Source: Candidatus Gastranaerophilales bacterium
GTDB lineage: Bacteria > Cyanobacteriota > Vampirovibrionia > Gastranaerophilales > Gastranaerophilaceae
Direction of reading: 5' to 3'
DNA length: 64,000 bases
NCBI GenBank assembly: GCA_944326585.1
Contig: CALVEN010000004.1
Coordinates: forward strand, 112,794-176,793
Both the position numbers and the translations under genes were made by a program. A model generated the notes under the pieces. That model did not search any database. It was not told the origin of the DNA and was given only the letters and a program-made list of their open reading frames with translations. Positions 53,457 to 62,621 of this stretch are shown in pieces. Positions within the stretch are counted from its first letter, which is position 1. Each line of letters starts with the position of its first letter.

Positions 53457-54518
53457 ATGGCAGATGAGGATAAACAATTTGATGCCACGCCCCGAAAACT
53501 GGAGCAGGCAAGAAAAGAAGGTCAGGTTGTAAAATCAAAAGATTTTTCGACCGCCATATCCTTATTGATTCTTTTCTCTGCAATTGTCGGGCTGGCACCT
53601 TTTATCTGGAATCAAATTGTACAACTGTATACCCTCTTATACGAACAAATTCCCAACGGTCATCTGTCTGATGTCGGATATATGTATATTCTTACAATTA
53701 CTTTAAAAACAGCCGTATTAATTATCGGACCTATCTTATTTTTAGCTTGGTTTGTAGCGATTATGGCGGATTTCATACAGGTCGGTCCGCTTGTCGCAAC
53801 AGCTCCGCTTGTTCCTAAACTTGATAAACTAAACCCGACTAAATATTTCAAAAACCTTATGTCAATTAAAACCTTGTTTGAACTTTTCAAAAATATTCTG
53901 AAGGTCGTAATTTTGGGCTATATTGGCTGGAGCGTCTATATGGCGCATATTGAAAGTATTTTAATGCTTGCGGCAATAGATAACAATTTTGCTGTTATGA
54001 TTGAATTCGGCAAATTAATTACGGAATTTATTTTCAAAGCCTGCATTGCATTTTTGGTAATATCTGCAGCGGATTACGGGGTTACCAAATGGAAATTTTT
54101 AAAAGACCAGAAAATGTCCTTCAAAGAAATTAAAGACGAATATAAAAACACCGAAGGCGACCCGAATGTAAAAGCAGCCTTAAGACAAAGACGTATGCAA
54201 ATGCTTCAGCAGGGCATGATGGACGCTGTTCCTGAAGCGGATTTTGTCGTAACAAACCCGACCCATATTGCATGTGCGCTTAAATACGTAGCAGATGAAA
54301 TGGATTCACCTATGCTTATTGCAAAAGGAACAGAGCTTATTGCAAAAAAAATTATTGATATAGCAAAAGAACACAATGTTCCTGTCATTGAAAACGCACC
54401 CGTTGCACGTGCATTATTCAAAATGGTTGAGCTAAACCACATGATTCCGCCGGAATTGTACAAAGCCATTGCCGAAATACTGCTTTTTGTTTATAATATG
54501 AAAAAATCCACCAAATAA
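53457..54518 (+). CDS. flhB: Flagellar/type III export protein FlhB
   Basis: A 353-residue export-gate protein. The N-terminal part (KQFDATPRKLEQARKEGQV) is the family start, followed by four membrane segments (about residues 31-55, 77-105, 145-165, 185-205) and the cytoplasmic autocleaved domain with NPTH at 267-270 (VVTNPTHIACALKY). Cleavage between Asn and Pro switches export specificity. No other flagellar structural gene is in the window, apart from a FliA-like sigma factor 45 bases downstream. It could belong to a flagellum or to a non-flagellar secretion apparatus. Confidence 0.93.
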   Translation: MADEDKQFDATPRKLEQARKEGQVVKSKDFSTAISLLILFSAIVGLAPFIWNQIVQLYTLLYEQIPNGHLSDVGYMYILTITLKTAVLIIGPILFLAWFVAIMADFIQVGPLVATAPLVPKLDKLNPTKYFKNLMSIKTLFELFKNILKVVILGYIGWSVYMAHIESILMLAAIDNNFAVMIEFGKLITEFIFKACIAFLVISAADYGVTKWKFLKDQKMSFKEIKDEYKNTEGDPNVKAALRQRRMQMLQQGMMDAVPEADFVVTNPTHIACALKYVADEMDSPMLIAKGTELIAKKIIDIAKEHNVPVIENAPVARALFKMVELNHMIPPELYKAIAEILLFVYNMKKSTK

Positions 54519-54562
54519 ATGGGTTAAAAGATTTCAAACTGTAATAATATAATTCTGTAATC

Positions 54563-55225
54563 ATGGTTATGCAAGATAAAAATAAATTACAAGAATATAT
54601 AGATATCGTACAAAAAGTTGCGAGGGTGGAACACCGCAGAATTCCGTCGCACATGGTAGAATACGAAGAACTGCTTTCTATAGGTATTATTGCCGTTCAG
54701 GTCTTAATCAAAAATAAAACCCCCGAGCAATTGGAAAAATATAATGCGGCGTACATTGCAACGGCCGTCCGCTGGGCAATCAGAAATGAACTCAGAATAC
54801 GTTATAAATGGTATGCAATGAAGCATAAGGCCGAAGGAGAATACGATGAAGAAGAAGCCGTAGACGGCATGGATATGCAGCAGGCTAAAGTCCGTGAAGC
54901 CGTTTACGAAACGATTCTTTCAATTGACGGCCTGGCAGCTGCGGCAAGCGATAATGATTCGCCTTTTGATTTTCTCAAAGATCCACACGCACTTCCGGAT
55001 GAAAATGCCGAAATTACCGAAATGGGCAGAATGATAAGAGAAGCGATTTCCAAACTTCCGCCTAAAGAAAGAACTGTTGTCGAATATAGATTTTACAGAA
55101 ACATGCAGGTAAAAGACATTGCGCAGCAGGTCGGATTGTCATCCTCCCGCGTAACACGTATTGTACAGGCATCCTTAAATACTGTTCGCGAATACCTTAA
55201 CGCGAAAGGACAATACGGCTATTAA
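54563..55225 (+). CDS. RNA polymerase sigma factor, FliA/WhiG-like sigma-70 family
   Basis: A 220-residue alternative sigma factor. Region 2 is present though divergent (MVEYEELLSIGIIAVQVLI, AYIATAVRWAIRNELRIR) and region 4 is clear (ISKLPPKERTVVEYRFYRNM, VKDIAQQVGLSSSRVTRIVQ). The layout and position after flhB point to a FliA-type factor for late flagellar genes. TATAAT (54548-54553) lies nine bases before the ATG. Its end overlaps by four bases the convergent nucleotidase gene. Confidence 0.85.
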   Translation: MVMQDKNKLQEYIDIVQKVARVEHRRIPSHMVEYEELLSIGIIAVQVLIKNKTPEQLEKYNAAYIATAVRWAIRNELRIRYKWYAMKHKAEGEYDEEEAVDGMDMQQAKVREAVYETILSIDGLAAAASDNDSPFDFLKDPHALPDENAEITEMGRMIREAISKLPPKERTVVEYRFYRNMQVKDIAQQVGLSSSRVTRIVQASLNTVREYLNAKGQYGY

Positions 55226-56715
55226 GCTTTAACTATTTGAATTCTTTTGTCGTCAATAATATCAACCGGACCGTTTTGTCGTTTAATATAATCGCAGGCA
55301 AGTTTATCCTTGTCAAACTCGTAAACAGCTTCCGCTTCATGTTTTTTATTCAACATATTGAACCCGTCGCCGCCTGTCGCATAAAAGTCATCCATTGCAA
55401 CTCTTAATATTTTATCCGGATTCGGATTGTTTATATCAATCGGAGTTTCAACTCCGTTATCATCAACATAACCGAGTTTTAACAATTCACCCTTATCATT
55501 CATTGTATATTTTAAACCTGAAACCATAACAATACCAGGCTTATTATCCGGATGAACAAAAGATCTGCCGCCGAGTTTAATTGCATCGACGAGTTCTTTT
55601 TCACTTATTTTTGCAACTACAAGATTATTTTTAAACGGGGTTATTTCAGAAACCTTTCTGGTATCAATTTTTCCTTTTTCAAAATTACCGCGAATATTTG
55701 CTGCATTCAAAAGAGCTATATCAACTCCCAATTCTTTTCTCATGGCATCCACAAGAAAATTCCCGTGCGGATTATTTTCTATCAATCTATTTCCGGGACC
55801 CGGCGGAGCTGAATTAATCTCCCCGACATGTTCGGGTTTTCCGATAATTTGCTCAACCGCGAATTTTGCAGGAAGTGTACGATTGAACAACGAAGTAGGG
55901 ATAACGTTATTTTGAACGGATTTAATAACACCGTTTGAATCAAATTCAACATTCAAAATTCCGAAATATTCGCCGTCTTTACCAGCCTGAGTAATAATAA
56001 CGGGTTCGTTATCAAGATTGTAGAAAAGATTTTTGCCGTCTTGAACATCTTTTATAAGATCATGCGAATGCCCACCGAGTATTACATCAATACCGCGGGT
56101 TTGCTTGGCAATTTGGATGTCATTTGTATATCCGCTGTGCGAAAGAAGAAAAATCTTATTTACGCCTTGAGATTTCAATTTATCCACTTCTTTTTGAAGA
56201 TTTGCAAGAGTTGTCGGAAAATCATCCACTGCAATATCTGCTTTTGATACGCCGTCTTTAAGCCTTTTAAACATATCGGAAGGACCTATACCGACAATGC
56301 CGTATTTATTGCCGTTATGTTCTTCTATTGCGGAATTTACCATGATATCTTTAAGAGGGCTTGTATCTTTTGCATGAATATTTAAGGCGCCTAATTCCTG
56401 ATATTTTGCAGTTTTGGCATTTTCAGCATGAATTGAAGGTTTTACATCAAATTCATGATTGCCGGTCTGCCTTTTCGTAATACCAATCATGTCAAGCATT
56501 TTACTAACCGCTTTACTCAAAACCGGATCTTCACCCAATCCGTCGTCGCCTGAGGACAATTTGAGTTTATCTGCCGAGGTTTCAAATGTATCAAACATTT
56601 GAGATGCTGTATACACGCGTTCAAGATTCGGCAATTTTGCGTGAAAATCATTCATGTAAAATATGCTTGTCTTTGTTGTATTATTCGGTTGTGTTGATTG
56701 AACCGATTGTATCAT
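55222..56715 (-). CDS. 5'-nucleotidase/metallophosphatase (UshA-like) without Sec signal
   Basis: A 497-residue two-domain enzyme. The N-terminal metallophosphatase has YMNDFHAKL, GDDGLGEDP, TGNHEFD, LSHSGYTND and GGHSHD metal-ligand motifs; the C-terminal substrate domain has LLNAANIRGNFEKG and VAMDDFYATGGDGFN. Such enzymes normally sit in the periplasm or outside, yet this one starts MIQSVQSTQPNNTTKTS with no signal peptide. The next gene upstream has a similar start (MVDSVKNIQQ). Export by another route is possible; cytoplasmic action is the alternative. Confidence 0.88.
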   Translation of the reverse strand: MIQSVQSTQPNNTTKTSIFYMNDFHAKLPNLERVYTASQMFDTFETSADKLKLSSGDDGLGEDPVLSKAVSKMLDMIGITKRQTGNHEFDVKPSIHAENAKTAKYQELGALNIHAKDTSPLKDIMVNSAIEEHNGNKYGIVGIGPSDMFKRLKDGVSKADIAVDDFPTTLANLQKEVDKLKSQGVNKIFLLSHSGYTNDIQIAKQTRGIDVILGGHSHDLIKDVQDGKNLFYNLDNEPVIITQAGKDGEYFGILNVEFDSNGVIKSVQNNVIPTSLFNRTLPAKFAVEQIIGKPEHVGEINSAPPGPGNRLIENNPHGNFLVDAMRKELGVDIALLNAANIRGNFEKGKIDTRKVSEITPFKNNLVVAKISEKELVDAIKLGGRSFVHPDNKPGIVMVSGLKYTMNDKGELLKLGYVDDNGVETPIDINNPNPDKILRVAMDDFYATGGDGFNMLNKKHEAEAVYEFDKDKLACDYIKRQNGPVDIIDDKRIQIVKA

Positions 56716-56716
56716 T

Positions 56717-58096
56717 TTATGCCGCCTTATCTTTCATTTCTTTATATATATTTAAACCTTCTACCCAGTTTGGAGTAACGGTTAAGTCATCTGCAACAAT
56801 ACTTTCCGGTAACGCGGCATGGTGAATTTTCGGAAGCAGATAATCTTCCGTATACTCAACAGGTTTTGATATATTATCATCCGTATCATTACAGATAAAT
56901 ATCAACTTGCCTTCCGGACTGCGTTTATGTCCGATAATAGTAATTTCATGCCCGTTAATTATAATATTATTTTGATCTACCTGAGTATAACCTATTATGA
57001 CATTTTCGCCCATATCAAGCGCGGTTAAAATATGTCTTTTCATAGTATCAAAATCCGTTTCATATCCGATAAGACGTGCATTTTCGTCTACCGTCTGGTA
57101 TGTTACCGACAATTTACTTTTATCTTCAACAACAGATTCAGTAAATGTTTTTTCGAACTCAATCAGGCCTTTGTCATTTTGATTAAACTTTCCTAATCTT
57201 CTGTCTGTCAATGTATTATAAGACTGCTGAGAGCCTACCTGCATAAATGTAGACTGCATCAAGACATCAAGCGGTGATCTTTCGAGCGGATCTTTATCGG
57301 TTGTTTGAATTTGAGCACGAATAATTGCATTTTTATCGGGTGCAAATGTCAAAGTTGCACTGTCAAAATTATGCGCTTCAAACGGGATTTCAAACGCATT
57401 CAAAAGCCATATGGCATCGAGGGCATGGTCTGCCAGATTACGCAGCTTAATCTCTTTTTGAACTGACATTGAAGGTGATGACAAGCCTTCAGCAAAACGT
57501 GCGAATTCTGCAGGCATTTTTTCCGCCAAATTAAACTCAATGCTTGCAGCAACGCAGGTTCCGGAATGTTCAACATCAATTTCATTTTGATCTCTGAAAC
57601 GCTGTACGAGATTTGTTTCACCGTCAGTATTTGCCGCAAGTGCTTTCTGTCTGTATCTTTGCGGAATATCGCCAAACTGCTGGGTTATAATAAACGGATA
57701 CGAAATTACGGCGATTGTGTCGCGGAGCATACCTTCGTTACTCAAACCTTCAGCTCGAGGGGTAATTGCCATTTTATACAGATTATCCAATACCGTGGAG
57801 CGGTCATTAGATTCACAATTCAATAATATCCCGCTTTTTAAAAGCATCTCAAGCTGTTTTTTGGTATTTTTATCGACAAATTTTAAAAGTTCTGTGTATT
57901 TTTGCTTTTCCTCCTGTGATGAAAGCTCCGTACGCTTATTAACCACCATGTCGGAAGAACAGAACGGAATGATATTTCTAACCGGATTAGAAACGGGTGC
58001 AGCAGAAACTTTTGCCGCATCGTTAACATTATTCAATTTAACATTTGCAACTGTGTTATAATTATATTGTTGAATATTTTTAACTGAATCTACCAT
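56717..58096 (-). CDS. Unknown protein with a possible papain-like core (459 aa)
   Basis: I cannot assign a family. It begins MVDSVKNIQQYNYNTV with no signal peptide, similar to its downstream neighbour, whose start follows by one base. Two segments suggest a cysteine protease or transglutaminase-type core: SGTCVAASIEFNLAE with Cys181, and INGHEITIIGHKRSPEGKLI followed by FICNDTDD near residue 395, giving the order Cys, His, Asn/Asp. GGAGTAGGA precedes the ATG. A role as an exported effector beside a nucleotidase is a speculation based on position. Confidence 0.7.
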   Translation of the reverse strand: MVDSVKNIQQYNYNTVANVKLNNVNDAAKVSAAPVSNPVRNIIPFCSSDMVVNKRTELSSQEEKQKYTELLKFVDKNTKKQLEMLLKSGILLNCESNDRSTVLDNLYKMAITPRAEGLSNEGMLRDTIAVISYPFIITQQFGDIPQRYRQKALAANTDGETNLVQRFRDQNEIDVEHSGTCVAASIEFNLAEKMPAEFARFAEGLSSPSMSVQKEIKLRNLADHALDAIWLLNAFEIPFEAHNFDSATLTFAPDKNAIIRAQIQTTDKDPLERSPLDVLMQSTFMQVGSQQSYNTLTDRRLGKFNQNDKGLIEFEKTFTESVVEDKSKLSVTYQTVDENARLIGYETDFDTMKRHILTALDMGENVIIGYTQVDQNNIIINGHEITIIGHKRSPEGKLIFICNDTDDNISKPVEYTEDYLLPKIHHAALPESIVADDLTVTPNWVEGLNIYKEMKDKAA

Positions 58097-58185
58097 TCCT
58101 ACTCCACATTAATATTAAAAATTAAACATGGTAAAAATTGCTATAAAAATTGCTTATTTATAAAAAATGTAACAATGAGGAAAAT

Positions 58186-59193
58186 TTGCTTAAAATAAAA
58201 CCGCTTACAAAAGAACAAATATTAATTTCAATAGACAGACTCACACGATTTAAAAACCCTGAGACCAAATATCTAAGGGTTTTCAAGGATGTTATCACCA
58301 ACAATTTAATAAGCCCTAAATTCAAAAAAACAGATCTGGATATAATGAATTATTCGGAACTTACAAATTATGCTCAGGAAATCATAAACTTTTCCCTCCA
58401 TAATTTAGGGCTGCCAGCGGATGACAGCGGAATAATAAACCAAAAATTATATGATTACGAAAATGCGATATTTAATTTAGACGACAATACAAAAAACTTA
58501 TTAAAAAACCGGATAAATTATAAAGCATGCCTCAATTTAATTGATGATAGCGCGCCTTTTAATCTAAAATGGCTAAAAAGACTTTACACTGCTGATAATC
58601 TAGCTGTTGACAGGCAAAAGACGGGACTGAAATACCCTTTAGAAAAAATAATTATATCGGAAGGCATAACCGAAGAAATACTTCTCCCTGAATTTGCTAA
58701 GATCTACGGATATGATTTTGACAAAAACGGAGTTTACATAATCTCTGCAGGCGGTAAAAATCAAGTTGTAAAACTTTTTTACAAGCTGGCAAACGAATTA
58801 AAAATCCCGATTTTTGTATTAATGGATAACGATGCACAGGAAAATTACAAAGAAATTGTACCCCGTTTGAGGAAATTTGACAGAGTATATCTTTTGCAAT
58901 GCGGAGAATTTGAAGATGCACTGCCGCTTGAATTAATAAAAAGAACACTTTCAAACAGCCTGAAAAACATTTCTCTTCTTGAGCTGGAACCGTTGAATCA
59001 AAATACACGTATGGTGAAAATACTGGAAGAAATCTTTAAACACCGCGGCATGCACGAATTTAAAAAATCCGAATTCGCACAAATGGTAAAAGAAAACCTG
59101 CGTGATACAGATGACATTTCTTCTGAAATTGCCGGTATAATTAAAGAGTTAAAAAAAATTAAATCAAATTCAAAAGTTATTGTTGACAATTAA
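58186..59193 (+). CDS. OLD-type TOPRIM domain protein without ATPase domain
   Basis: A 335-residue protein. The TOPRIM core occupies about residues 155-240: IIISEGITEEILLPEFAK with the catalytic Glu, then a GGKNQVVKL segment and the acidic pair in FVLMDNDAQEN. This form matches OLD-family nucleases, but the N-terminal ABC ATPase of OLD proteins is absent, replaced by about 150 helical residues. I use TTG 58186, five bases after GAGG; an earlier in-frame TTG at 58150 is possible. It could be a stand-alone nuclease or a partner of a separate ATPase. Confidence 0.75.
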   Translation: MLKIKPLTKEQILISIDRLTRFKNPETKYLRVFKDVITNNLISPKFKKTDLDIMNYSELTNYAQEIINFSLHNLGLPADDSGIINQKLYDYENAIFNLDDNTKNLLKNRINYKACLNLIDDSAPFNLKWLKRLYTADNLAVDRQKTGLKYPLEKIIISEGITEEILLPEFAKIYGYDFDKNGVYIISAGGKNQVVKLFYKLANELKIPIFVLMDNDAQENYKEIVPRLRKFDRVYLLQCGEFEDALPLELIKRTLSNSLKNISLLELEPLNQNTRMVKILEEIFKHRGMHEFKKSEFAQMVKENLRDTDDISSEIAGIIKELKKIKSNSKVIVDN

Positions 59194-59230
59194 TTATGCT
59201 TCGGTTATTATAAAAAACGTGAATACACTT

Positions 59231-59303
59231 GCTCCCATCGTCTAGAGGCCTAGGACAACACCCTTTCACGGTGTAGACGGGGATTCGAATTCCCCTGGGA
59301 GTA
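59231..59303 (+). tRNA. tRNA-Glu (TTC)
   Basis: Acceptor GCTCCCA pairs with TGGGAGT, leaving a G1-U72 wobble as in cyanobacterial and plastid tRNA-Glu. Anticodon stem ACACC/GGTGT with anticodon TTC; T arm GGGGATTCGAATTCCCC. In cyanobacteria this tRNA is also the substrate for tetrapyrrole synthesis. Confidence 0.95.
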
Positions 59304-59525
59304 ATTTTTTAGGGAAATACAATGTCAAAACAATTACGACGATTAACAAATAACTTTTAAAAGGGCTTGTTTATATAACGAGAACATTGTTATTTGTTGA
59401 AAGAAAATATACACAAGACCTTTTATAAAAAAGGTCTTGTTTTTTGTTAAAAAAAGTAAAATTCTACTAAATCAAAGGCAATAAAGATTTTTCAGGAATT
59501 TAATTAAAAAGAGAAAGGAATTCAA
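59304..59525. other. Intergenic region after tRNA-Glu
   Basis: AT-rich and without a convincing gene. A terminator hairpin lies at 59415-59446. Before it is a 12-codon frame (MSKQLRRLTNNF) without a clear ribosome site, which I do not annotate. Confidence 0.5.
59415..59446 (+). terminator. Rho-independent terminator downstream of tRNA-Glu
   Basis: CAAGACCTTT (59415-59424) pairs with AAAGGTCTTG (59431-59440), followed by six T. It lies 110 bases after the tRNA, leaving room for a short transcribed tail. Confidence 0.85.
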
Positions 59526-59609
59526 ATGATTTATAATCTGCGACGAAACTTAATAAAAAAGGCGAATGCCCCGATCGTCAAATTAATGAATTTAATTTGG
59601 GGCTTGTAG
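59526..59609 (+). CDS. Possible 27-residue basic peptide
   Basis: A short frame starting MIYNLRRNLIKKANAPIVKL and ending with NLIWGL, with an AGAAAGGAATTCAA ribosome site at good spacing. It is basic and amphipathic. The last part also folds as a hairpin (GCCCC ... CAAATTA ... TAATTTG GGGC), so the region could instead be a structured leader of the next gene, whose ATG follows 28 bases later. Confidence 0.35.
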   Translation: MIYNLRRNLIKKANAPIVKLMNLIWGL

Positions 59610-59637
59610 TGGATTATAAATAAAAGGAAATAAACAA

Positions 59638-60963
59638 ATGATACCCGCAATAAGTTCAATATATTCAACACTCGGAAACCCCAGCTCCCTTGTTCCTTTA
59701 GCTGTAAAAGACGTTGCAAACAGCTTGGGGCTTACAACAGGTTCCTACATAATCGGAGATAAACTCGAGGGTAAAGACAGATTTATAGACGAATTCGGAA
59801 CAGAAGCAATCTGGCTTTTCGGATTACCCGTATTTAAAAAAATTACTGATTTAACACTATACAAAGCGCTAAAAATCGACCCCAAGGTTGACGTAAGACT
59901 TTTACAAAATTCTGAAGTCTTAAATAAAGCAATTGAGCTTGAAAAAAATACAAAAATTAAAAAAAGTCTTGAAAAATTAAAAGCCAATCCAAAATTTTCA
60001 AAATCACTCGCACTGACAAAATTCGGTATAGCAACGGCTTTGACGATTGCTTCTTACACAATGCTTACAAAATACAGACACAAACAAACAAAAGAAGCAG
60101 CTAAAAAAGAAATTCTGGCGGAACACGCTAAAATAAAACAATCAAAATTCAACAACACAAGAACTAGTTTTGGCGAATTTATTAAAAATGCAGAAGAAGA
60201 AAAACATAACGCGGATAAAATTTCTTTCACGGGCAATCTTGTTTCAAGTCTTCAAGGCTTCATGTTTGACCCTGTTCAAAACCTTATGATAGTTGACGGT
60301 TCTATAACCGCCGAAAGATTATCAAAATCAAGAAACGGACAGGAATTTGTCGGATACGCCATTAAAGAGGGTGCTACATGGGGCTTTATGTATTTTGCAA
60401 GCAAGCCTATACAAAAATTCCTTGAAAAACAAGCTGTCGCAAAATACAACAAATCAATAGAGCTTGATGCAAGAGTAATTGAAAGCGAAGAATTCAAAAA
60501 AGCTTTTGCGGACAAAAAAATAGTTGAAGAAAGCCTTAAAAATTTCCCCAAAGACGCTAAAGACGTTGAAATTTTCGAATATTTACACAAAAATCCCGAT
60601 GATTTTCTGGTAAAAATGGCGAAAAAATGCGATGAAATTCACACTCTTCCTAAATCAGATTTAATTGATAACAGAAAATTTATAGATTTCGGCAGTTACG
60701 AAAAGAAAACCGGCATTAAAGGCATATATGCCAAAATTGAAACTCTTTTGAAACAATATAACGATTCGGGTGAAACTTTGGATATGTTTTTAGGCAAAGT
60801 AAAAACGCTAAAAAGACAGTCCGTACTTAAAAACCTCGGCGCATGTATTGCAGCTTTAGGAATTGCCGTTCCGGCGATAATGATTGGAGTAAGATATGCA
60901 ACAGGCGACAAAAAATTTAAGGTAAAAGAAGATTTAGAAAAAGAGCTTTTGCTAAACGCCTAA
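59638..60963 (+). CDS. Lineage-specific protein with hydrophobic segments (441 aa)
   Basis: No family is recognised. Without a Sec signal it begins MIPAISSIYSTLGNPSSLV. It has hydrophobic stretches at about residues 120-140 (LTKFGIATALTIASYTML) and 405-425 (NLGACIAALGIAVPAIMIGV), both able to span a membrane, and Lys-rich helical segments between. The ISFTG motif near residue 198 is one I associate with Melainabacteria unknowns. AAAAGGAAATAAACA precedes the ATG. The 3' end overlaps the convergent flavoprotein gene by 12 bases. Confidence 0.75.
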   Translation: MIPAISSIYSTLGNPSSLVPLAVKDVANSLGLTTGSYIIGDKLEGKDRFIDEFGTEAIWLFGLPVFKKITDLTLYKALKIDPKVDVRLLQNSEVLNKAIELEKNTKIKKSLEKLKANPKFSKSLALTKFGIATALTIASYTMLTKYRHKQTKEAAKKEILAEHAKIKQSKFNNTRTSFGEFIKNAEEEKHNADKISFTGNLVSSLQGFMFDPVQNLMIVDGSITAERLSKSRNGQEFVGYAIKEGATWGFMYFASKPIQKFLEKQAVAKYNKSIELDARVIESEEFKKAFADKKIVEESLKNFPKDAKDVEIFEYLHKNPDDFLVKMAKKCDEIHTLPKSDLIDNRKFIDFGSYEKKTGIKGIYAKIETLLKQYNDSGETLDMFLGKVKTLKRQSVLKNLGACIAALGIAVPAIMIGVRYATGDKKFKVKEDLEKELLLNA

Positions 60964-62067
60964 ATTCGCGAGAATTCCCTGCGCCGCTGCATAACCCGTA
61001 GACCAGCAGTTTTGGAGGTTAAACCCTCCGCAAAAACCGTCAATATCCAGCACTTCGCCGCAAAAAAACAAATTCGGCACAATTCTGGACTCCATTGTTT
61101 TTGAATTTACTTCATCCAAATCCACTCCTCCTGATGTCACAACTTCGCCGCCTTTTGCAGTCCCGGTAATTTCAATTTTAAAATTATTTAACAAATCCAA
61201 AATTTTATCACGCTGTTTTGCATTGATATTATGACATTTTTCATCAAAACCGATACCGGCTTTAAACAAAATAAATTCCGCAAACGATTTCGGGACAAAA
61301 TCCGCAACAAGATTTTTAATTGATTTATGCGGATTTTTATTCAAATAATCCTGCAAATATATCTTTCCGCAAAAGTCAAAACTGATATTATAAGGAAAAT
61401 CACGCCTTGCATATATTGAAGAAATTTTATAAATCAAAGGACCTGAGACACCTTCATGCGTAAATAATAAGTCGTCCTGAAAACCGCAGGATAAAACATT
61501 TTTTACAACAACACCCGCGGGGAATTTTTCTTCCGTTTTCAATCCGACAAGTGCAGGTTTCGGCGGAATTATATTGTGTCCCGCATTTTTAAGCATTGCA
61601 TAAGACGAATGCCCGCCTGTTGCAATGACAATATAATTATAAGCTTTAAAATCAATTTCAGACACCATTTCTTTTTTAAATCTGACTCTATTAAGCGCCT
61701 TTAAGAACTTTTCTCTTACATCTTTTGAGCTGTTCGAAACGGGAAAAATTCTAAAATCGTCCTGAACATACGTTTTTACTCCGATTTTTTCAAAAAATTC
61801 TATTGTGTCAGAAACCCCGAACCTTGAAAAAACTGAATACAAAAATTTTTCTCCGCGAGGATAATTTTTTGCAAGTTCTTTAAAATCATATTGAGAATAA
61901 GCGAGATTACATCTGCCGCCGCCGGTGGGCAAAAGTGTCCGCAAAGGGCTTGCATAATCAAAAACCGTTACGTCACAACAATCCTGCAAAAAATATGCAC
62001 ACATACATCCCGCAGGCCCCGCACCGATTATTGCGACCTTAGAAATTGAATTCAACTCTCGTTCCAT
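60952..62067 (-). CDS. HI0933/YhiN-type FAD-dependent oxidoreductase
   Basis: A 371-residue flavoprotein. The N-terminal dinucleotide-binding fold (VAIIGAGPAGCMCAYFL), the family motif LPTGGGRCNL, the ATGGHS segment, TSGGVDLDEVNSKTMES and the C-terminal FAD-contacting FFCGEVLDIDGFCGGFNLQ are all present. The biochemical role is not established for the family. The start overlaps the end of folK by 29 bases, so the two are co-transcribed. Confidence 0.9.
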   Translation of the reverse strand: MERELNSISKVAIIGAGPAGCMCAYFLQDCCDVTVFDYASPLRTLLPTGGGRCNLAYSQYDFKELAKNYPRGEKFLYSVFSRFGVSDTIEFFEKIGVKTYVQDDFRIFPVSNSSKDVREKFLKALNRVRFKKEMVSEIDFKAYNYIVIATGGHSSYAMLKNAGHNIIPPKPALVGLKTEEKFPAGVVVKNVLSCGFQDDLLFTHEGVSGPLIYKISSIYARRDFPYNISFDFCGKIYLQDYLNKNPHKSIKNLVADFVPKSFAEFILFKAGIGFDEKCHNINAKQRDKILDLLNNFKIEITGTAKGGEVVTSGGVDLDEVNSKTMESRIVPNLFFCGEVLDIDGFCGGFNLQNCWSTGYAAAQGILANLGV

Positions 62068-62551
62068 ACAAAAATACCATTTCAGGATTTTCCAAATCGC
62101 TGTGAAGTTCGGTTATTGTCTTATGCAAAACAGGATGTACCAGATCAGGCGCCAATTCAAGCATCGGAACAAGCGTAAATGCTCTTAAATGCGCATACTT
62201 ATGAGGAATAATCAAATTCTTTTCGTTAATTATATCCAGATTATAAAATAATATATCGATATCTATTGTTCTGTCGTCATAAGCATCTTCTCTTTCGCGT
62301 TCACGACCAAGCTGCTTTTCAATTCTCTGGCATTCTATAAGCAAATCCTCAGGCTTTAAAGTCGTCTTTATTTCAACAACCGCATTTACAAACCACGTAT
62401 CAGATGTCATATTCCAGGGTTCAGTCTCATAAAATGCGGAGGTTCTGATAATATTAATTCCGTCAACAGCACCCAAAAGGCTCGTTGCCTGCTGAACGTA
62501 ACCAATTCTGTCACCTTTATTTGACCCCAAACTTAAGTATACTATTGCCAT
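62039..62551 (-). CDS. folK: 2-Amino-4-hydroxy-6-hydroxymethyldihydropteridine pyrophosphokinase
   Basis: A 170-residue HPPK that transfers pyrophosphate from ATP in folate synthesis. It shows YLSLGSNKGDR at the start, YETEPW, the RTIDIDILFY metal-binding motif and IPHKYAHLRAFTLVPMLE. TAAAAT (62558-62563) is 6 bases before the ATG, so it is probably leaderless. folP and folB are not adjacent. Confidence 0.95.
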   Translation of the reverse strand: MAIVYLSLGSNKGDRIGYVQQATSLLGAVDGINIIRTSAFYETEPWNMTSDTWFVNAVVEIKTTLKPEDLLIECQRIEKQLGREREREDAYDDRTIDIDILFYNLDIINEKNLIIPHKYAHLRAFTLVPMLELAPDLVHPVLHKTITELHSDLENPEMVFLYGTRVEFNF

Positions 62552-62621
62552 ACTAACATTTTATAAATTTTTTCATACATTGTCAATATACATTCATGTT
62601 TGATATATAATAATAACTGAA

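Noticed and set aside
53457..55225. A complete flagellar gene cluster
   Set aside because: Only flhB and a FliA-like sigma factor are present; no basal body, hook or filament gene is in the window.
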